Source of the DNA: Myxococcales bacterium
GTDB lineage: Bacteria; Myxococcota_A; Polyangia; Polyangiales; Polyangiaceae
Length of the DNA stretch: 64,000 nucleotides
Direction: 5' to 3'
NCBI GenBank assembly: GCA_016720545.1
Contig: JADKKK010000001.1
Span: 434,001-498,000, forward strand
A model generated the notes under the pieces. That model saw only the letters and a list, made by a program, of their open reading frames with translations. It ran no database searches and was not told the DNA's origin. Positions 60,550 through 64,000 of this stretch are shown here, one piece after another. Each line of letters begins with the position of its first letter. The stretch's first letter is position 1. A program made the position numbers and the translations under genes.

Positions 60550-61176
60550 GTGAGCAAGGCAACCGTAACGAGGTCGGCGGCGTGGGTGGGGGTCCTGGGG
60601 TTCGCGCTCTGCTTTGCCCAGCCAGCGACCGCGTCCGTGACGAAGTCGCTCGACGTCCGGGAGGGCTTCTATTTTCAAGCGGGCTCCCAGTCGTCCGTTG
60701 GCTGTCTGCGCGCGCTCAAGCTCGACACGACCGAGCTGGAGGCCGACATCGACACCGCGCTCCCCACCAGCGGCGCTCAGGTCAAATGCGTCGCCGTCCT
60801 GACCGACTTCGAATGGAGCGCTGCGCCCGCCGATCCGATGGCCATCGGCGGCCGCGTGTCCGTGAAGAACAAGCAAGCCCTCACGACCCTGCTCGCGGCC
60901 CGCAAGCCGCACGAGGTCGTGATGCAGTTCGCGATCTACGAGTACGATCCCATGGGGAAGAAGTACTTCCTCGCGGTGGGCTCGAGCGGCACCGACCTCC
61001 ACGCGGTCCTCGACCCGCAGGGCGCGACGGTGGACCCGACCCCGGCCATCGACGTCTCGGCTCCGCAGAACCACGCCGTCACGTTCTCGTTCAAGCCGAA
61101 GGCGACGCCGCAGACCGTGACCATAGGCGCGGCGGTGGGCCGCACGGTCGCCAAGCCGTGGCGGCTCGGCAAGTAG
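60550..61176 (+). CDS. Hypothetical exported protein
   Basis: 208 residues from GTG 60550 with SD GGAGG 4 bases upstream (a longer TTG at 60526 overlaps this SD). Signal peptide AAWVGVLGFALCFAQPATA. The mature part is beta-rich (VREGFYFQAGSQSSVGC, KCVAVLTDFEWS, AIYEYDPMGKKYFLAVGSSG, AVTFSFKPKATPQTVTIG) with two Cys. No family recognised. It stands alone between two leftward operons. Confidence 0.72.
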   Translation: MSKATVTRSAAWVGVLGFALCFAQPATASVTKSLDVREGFYFQAGSQSSVGCLRALKLDTTELEADIDTALPTSGAQVKCVAVLTDFEWSAAPADPMAIGGRVSVKNKQALTTLLAARKPHEVVMQFAIYEYDPMGKKYFLAVGSSGTDLHAVLDPQGATVDPTPAIDVSAPQNHAVTFSFKPKATPQTVTIGAAVGRTVAKPWRLGK

Positions 61177-61222
61177 GCGTTCAAGCCGTCCACCACCGAC
61201 GTACGCGGGAGCTGCGGGCGCC

Positions 61223-63175
61223 TTACTGGTAACCCTTCGCCTGGAGCGCGAAGAGACGCGCGTAGGTGCCTCGTTTGGCGACGAGCGCGTCGTGGGAGCC
61301 CTCCTCGGTCACGCGGCCCCCCTCGAGCACGAGGATGCGGTCGGCCATCCGCACGGTCGGGAACCTGTGTGAAATCACCAGGGTCGTGCGGCCCTCGGCG
61401 AGCTCGTGGAAGCGCTCGAACACCGTGTGCTCGCTCTCGGCGTCGAGCGCCGCGGTGGGCTCGTCGAGCACCAAGATGTCCGCGTCGTCGCGCATGAACG
61501 CGCGCGCGAGCGCGATCTTCTGCCACTGGCCGCCGGAGAGCTCGACCCCCCCGCGAAACCAGTGGCCGAGCGGCGCCTCGAGGCCACCCTCCAGCGACGT
61601 GATCAGACCGCCCGCGCCGCCGAGCTGCGCGGCGTTTCGCACGTGAGGCTCCTCGTGCATTCGCGGGACGCTGCCCACGCCGACGTTCTCGCGGAGCGAG
61701 AGCTGGTACTGGTTGAAGTCTTGGAACACCACGCCGAAGCGGGCCAGCAGCGCGCGCCGCTCGGCCGCCGCGCCCGGCCCGTCGCCTGCGAGGACGTCTC
61801 GGCCGTCGACCGTCACGCGGCCCTCCGTGGGCGAGTAGAGGCCGGTCATGAGCTTCACGAAGGTGGTCTTCCCTGCCCCGTTGTGCCCCACCAGAGCGAC
61901 CCGCTCGCCCGCGGCGAGCGTGAGGTCGATCCCGCGCAGCGCCCACTCGTCCCGGCCGGGGTACTTGAAACCCACGCCCTCGAAACGCACGACGGCGCCC
62001 CGGCGCTCGTCGGCGGAGCGAGACCGCGGCGCGACCGGGAGCGCGACCGCGCCCGTCGCCCCACGCGCCCCCTCCTCGCCCGCAGCGCGCGACCCCGCGA
62101 CCTCCGCACCGCCGAGGAACGAGAAGAGGTTCGACATGTACAGGTTGTGCTCGTAGATCGAGCCGAGCGACGACAGCGCCGCCTGGAACGCCGCTTGACC
62201 CTGTCGGAAGGCGAGCACGTAGAGAGTCATCGTGCCGAGGGTGAGCGTGCCCCGCGCGGCCAGCAGCGCCACGGTCGCGTAGGTGCCGTAGAGGGCCAAG
62301 GTCGCGAGCAGCGACAGGCCGGTCGTCGCCGACGACTTCTTCACCGCGAGCCGCGCGTCCTCGGCGTAGAACGCCTCCGCGAGGGTCTTGTAGCGGGCGA
62401 GGAAGAGCTCGGCGAGGTCGAAGAGGCGCACCTCCTTCGCGTGCTCGTCGCTGGCGAGCGCATGCTCGAGGTAGAGGAGCTTGCGCGACTCGGGCGAGCG
62501 CCAGTTTCGCAGCTTGAACTGCTCCTTCGAGTACTTCACCTCGGCGAGGGTCGCCGGCACGGTGGAGAGCAAGAGCAGGGCCGCGACCCAGGCGCCGTAC
62601 CCCACGAGCAGCGCGATGTAGCCGCCCAGCGTAAGTGTATTCTGCACGAGAGTGAACGCGTCGGACACCAACGCGAGGGGCCTCGACGACGCCTCGCGCC
62701 GCGCCCGGGTCATGCGATCGTAGAGCTCGGAGTCCTCGAACTCGGCGAGCTCGAGCCGCGAGGCCTTCTCGAGGATCGCGGTGTTCACATCGACGCCTAG
62801 CCGCGCCCCGAGCACCTGCCGCACGAGGCCCGCGCCCCGGCTCGCGAGCGCCATGGCCACGACGAAGCCGAGCTCGACCAGCACCCAGCGGAGCGCGAGG
62901 GCCTCGCGCCGCGCGACGACCGCGTCGACGAGCTGCTTGCCGACCCAAGCCACCCCGAGCGGGAGCGCGCTCCCCGCGAGCACGAGGGCGAGGTAGCCCC
63001 GCGCGAGGCGTGGGGAGCTCCGGTGCACGAGCGTGGCGGTGCGCCAGGCGTAGCGCGCGCTCTCGGCGAGGCGCGCGCGGAGCGGCGCGGGCGCCGGCGG
63101 CGCGGCGGGGAGCCGCGGCAGGCGTTTACCTCCGGTAGCGGACTGGGTGCCAGCGGCGTGCGGCGAGCGCGCCAC
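61223..63175 (-). CDS. ABC exporter, fused permease and ATPase (MsbA/CydDC-like)
   Basis: 650 residues, GTG start. Membrane domain of about six helices (about 55-330), then nucleotide-binding domain: GHNGAGKTT (Walker A), FQDFNQYQLSLRENV, ELSGGQWQKIALARA (signature), DILVLDEPTAALD (Walker B), ISHRFPTVRMADRI (switch His). Half-transporters of this type export lipids, peptides or thiols as homodimers. It follows the LolC/E-type gene by one base on the same strand; the substrate is unknown. An Ala/Gly/Ser linker sits between the two domains. Confidence 0.9.
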   Translation of the reverse strand: MARSPHAAGTQSATGGKRLPRLPAAPPAPAPLRARLAESARYAWRTATLVHRSSPRLARGYLALVLAGSALPLGVAWVGKQLVDAVVARREALALRWVLVELGFVVAMALASRGAGLVRQVLGARLGVDVNTAILEKASRLELAEFEDSELYDRMTRARREASSRPLALVSDAFTLVQNTLTLGGYIALLVGYGAWVAALLLLSTVPATLAEVKYSKEQFKLRNWRSPESRKLLYLEHALASDEHAKEVRLFDLAELFLARYKTLAEAFYAEDARLAVKKSSATTGLSLLATLALYGTYATVALLAARGTLTLGTMTLYVLAFRQGQAAFQAALSSLGSIYEHNLYMSNLFSFLGGAEVAGSRAAGEEGARGATGAVALPVAPRSRSADERRGAVVRFEGVGFKYPGRDEWALRGIDLTLAAGERVALVGHNGAGKTTFVKLMTGLYSPTEGRVTVDGRDVLAGDGPGAAAERRALLARFGVVFQDFNQYQLSLRENVGVGSVPRMHEEPHVRNAAQLGGAGGLITSLEGGLEAPLGHWFRGGVELSGGQWQKIALARAFMRDDADILVLDEPTAALDAESEHTVFERFHELAEGRTTLVISHRFPTVRMADRILVLEGGRVTEEGSHDALVAKRGTYARLFALQAKGYQ

Positions 63176-63176
63176 G

Positions 63177-64000
63177 CTATTCGAAGCGCAGACCGTCGAC
63201 CGGACGGATGCTCGCCGCGGCGAGCGCCGGGTAGATGGTCGCGAGCGTGCAGATCACGATGGCGCTGGCTGCCACCAGCGCGAAGTCGGCCGGGTTCACG
63301 GCGATGGGGAGTCGATCAATGTAGTATACATCTGGATCGAGCCGCACGCCGAACCACTTGAGGCCGATGCAGCTCGCCGCCCCAGAGCTCACGCCGAACA
63401 CGGTGCCGAGCGTCCCGATGACGACGCCCTCCATGATGAACGTGCGCAGGATGGCCCCGTCGCTGGCGCCGAGGGCCTTCAAGATGGCGATGTCCTTGGT
63501 CTTCTCGGTGACGAGCAGGAGCAGCGTGCAGATGATGCAGAAGCTCGCCACGACGGTGATCATCGTGAGGATGAGGAAGACCGCGATCTTCTCGACCTTG
63601 AGCGCCGAGAAGAGGTTCTTGTTGATGCCGCGCCAGTCGCGCACGCGGAGCTCGGGCCGCGCGACCACCTTGTCGAACGCCGCGAAGTCGAAGTCGGCGA
63701 GCTCGGGCTCGTCGACCTTCACGTCGATCGCCGACACCTTCCCGCGCATGCCGAAGTAGTCCTGGGCAGAGCCCAGCGTGGTGTACACGTGGCTCGCGTC
63801 GTACTCGTACATTCCGCTGAAGAACACCGCCGCTACCCGGAAGCGCTTGGTCTTCGGCATCACCCCCATCGGCCCGAGGTCGCCGAGGGGTGAGATGAGC
63901 GTGACCTCGTCGCCCACGTAGACGTGGAGTGTCTTCGCGAGCTCACGGCCGACCACGATCCCGGGGCGGACGGGCGGCGGCGGGAGCTTCTCGCGGGTGA
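63177..64000 (-). CDS. LolC/E-type FtsX-family permease, C-terminal part (partial)
   Basis: The frame continues past base 64000, giving PGIVVGRELAKTLHVYVGDEVTLISPLG near the edge, the typical LolC/LolE periplasmic domain. The end has the FtsX region: helices VFLILTMITVVASFCIICTLLLLVTEK, then KTKDIAILKALGASDGAILRTFIMEGVVIG and a last pair with ALVAASAIVICTLATIYPALAA. It is one subunit of the ABC machine that releases lipoproteins for outer-membrane transport, consistent with the many lipoprotein genes here. The N-terminus and its partner ATPase are outside the window. Confidence 0.9.
   Translation of the reverse strand, partial: TREKLPPPPVRPGIVVGRELAKTLHVYVGDEVTLISPLGDLGPMGVMPKTKRFRVAAVFFSGMYEYDASHVYTTLGSAQDYFGMRGKVSAIDVKVDEPELADFDFAAFDKVVARPELRVRDWRGINKNLFSALKVEKIAVFLILTMITVVASFCIICTLLLLVTEKTKDIAILKALGASDGAILRTFIMEGVVIGTLGTVFGVSSGAASCIGLKWFGVRLDPDVYYIDRLPIAVNPADFALVAASAIVICTLATIYPALAAASIRPVDGLRFE

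Overview
The window is very GC-rich (about 70 percent by eye) and densely packed with genes whose third codon positions are almost all G or C. It has many lipoproteins with Ala/Pro/Gly/Asp-rich linkers, secreted hydrolases, two sensor kinases next to an NtrC-type sigma-54 activator, an Lcp/MpaB-like oxygenase, a sphingosine-phosphate-lyase-like enzyme and a PGRS-like surface protein. Together these suggest a soil deltaproteobacterium of the Myxococcota, probably Polyangia/Sorangiineae. This placement is an inference from gene content; there is no rRNA here. I saw no tRNA, rRNA, CRISPR array, insertion sequence or phage gene.

Layout. 1-4.3 kb: end of a glutathione-S-transferase-like gene, then a tight four-gene efflux operon (HlyD-type lipoprotein, ABC ATPase, ABC permease, TetR). 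4.3-10.3 kb: lipoproteins, two tandem paralogous serine esterases and a methyltransferase. 10.4-18.3 kb: GTP-dependent PEP carboxykinase with a clear terminator, then housekeeping and accessory genes (EVE protein, deoxynucleoside kinase, metallophosphoesterase, DUF2236 oxygenase, HExxH lipoprotein). 18.4-23.5 kb: an S1P-lyase-like decarboxylase with its TetR regulator and a palindromic operator, repeat-rich lipoproteins, and a DUF2239 gene preceded by a near-duplicate nine-codon leader ORF.

23.5-42.7 kb is the most coherent region. Four universal stress protein genes, a CBS-domain protein, a TraB-like membrane protein, two histidine kinases and a sigma-54 enhancer-binding regulator surround a complete but unusual cbb3 oxidase operon (usp-ccoI-ccoS-ccoNO fusion-ccoQ-ccoP-ccoG-safE-usp), followed by an MBL-fold nuclease-like gene. 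Two near-identical -24/-12 (sigma-54) promoters lie directly upstream of the usp-cco operon and of the CBS-usp pair, and nowhere else that I found. I infer a locally encoded low-oxygen or energy-stress regulon: the kinases sense a redox or oxygen cue, the activator drives sigma-54 promoters, and the output is a high-affinity oxidase plus stress and ligand-sensing proteins.

42.8-64 kb: LigB-type dioxygenase, YbaK deacylase, YceI protein, a membrane nuclease-like protein, a PGRS-like lipoprotein and phenylalanine hydroxylase. Next come two adjacent secreted hydrolase genes (CehA/McbA-like and PNGase-F-like), each broken by one frameshift in a C/G homopolymer. The rest is a START protein, M13 metallopeptidase, L,D-transpeptidase-like lipoprotein, the prmA-rsmE pair, a TPR protein, an ABC exporter and the 3' part of a LolC/E-type permease that runs off the window.
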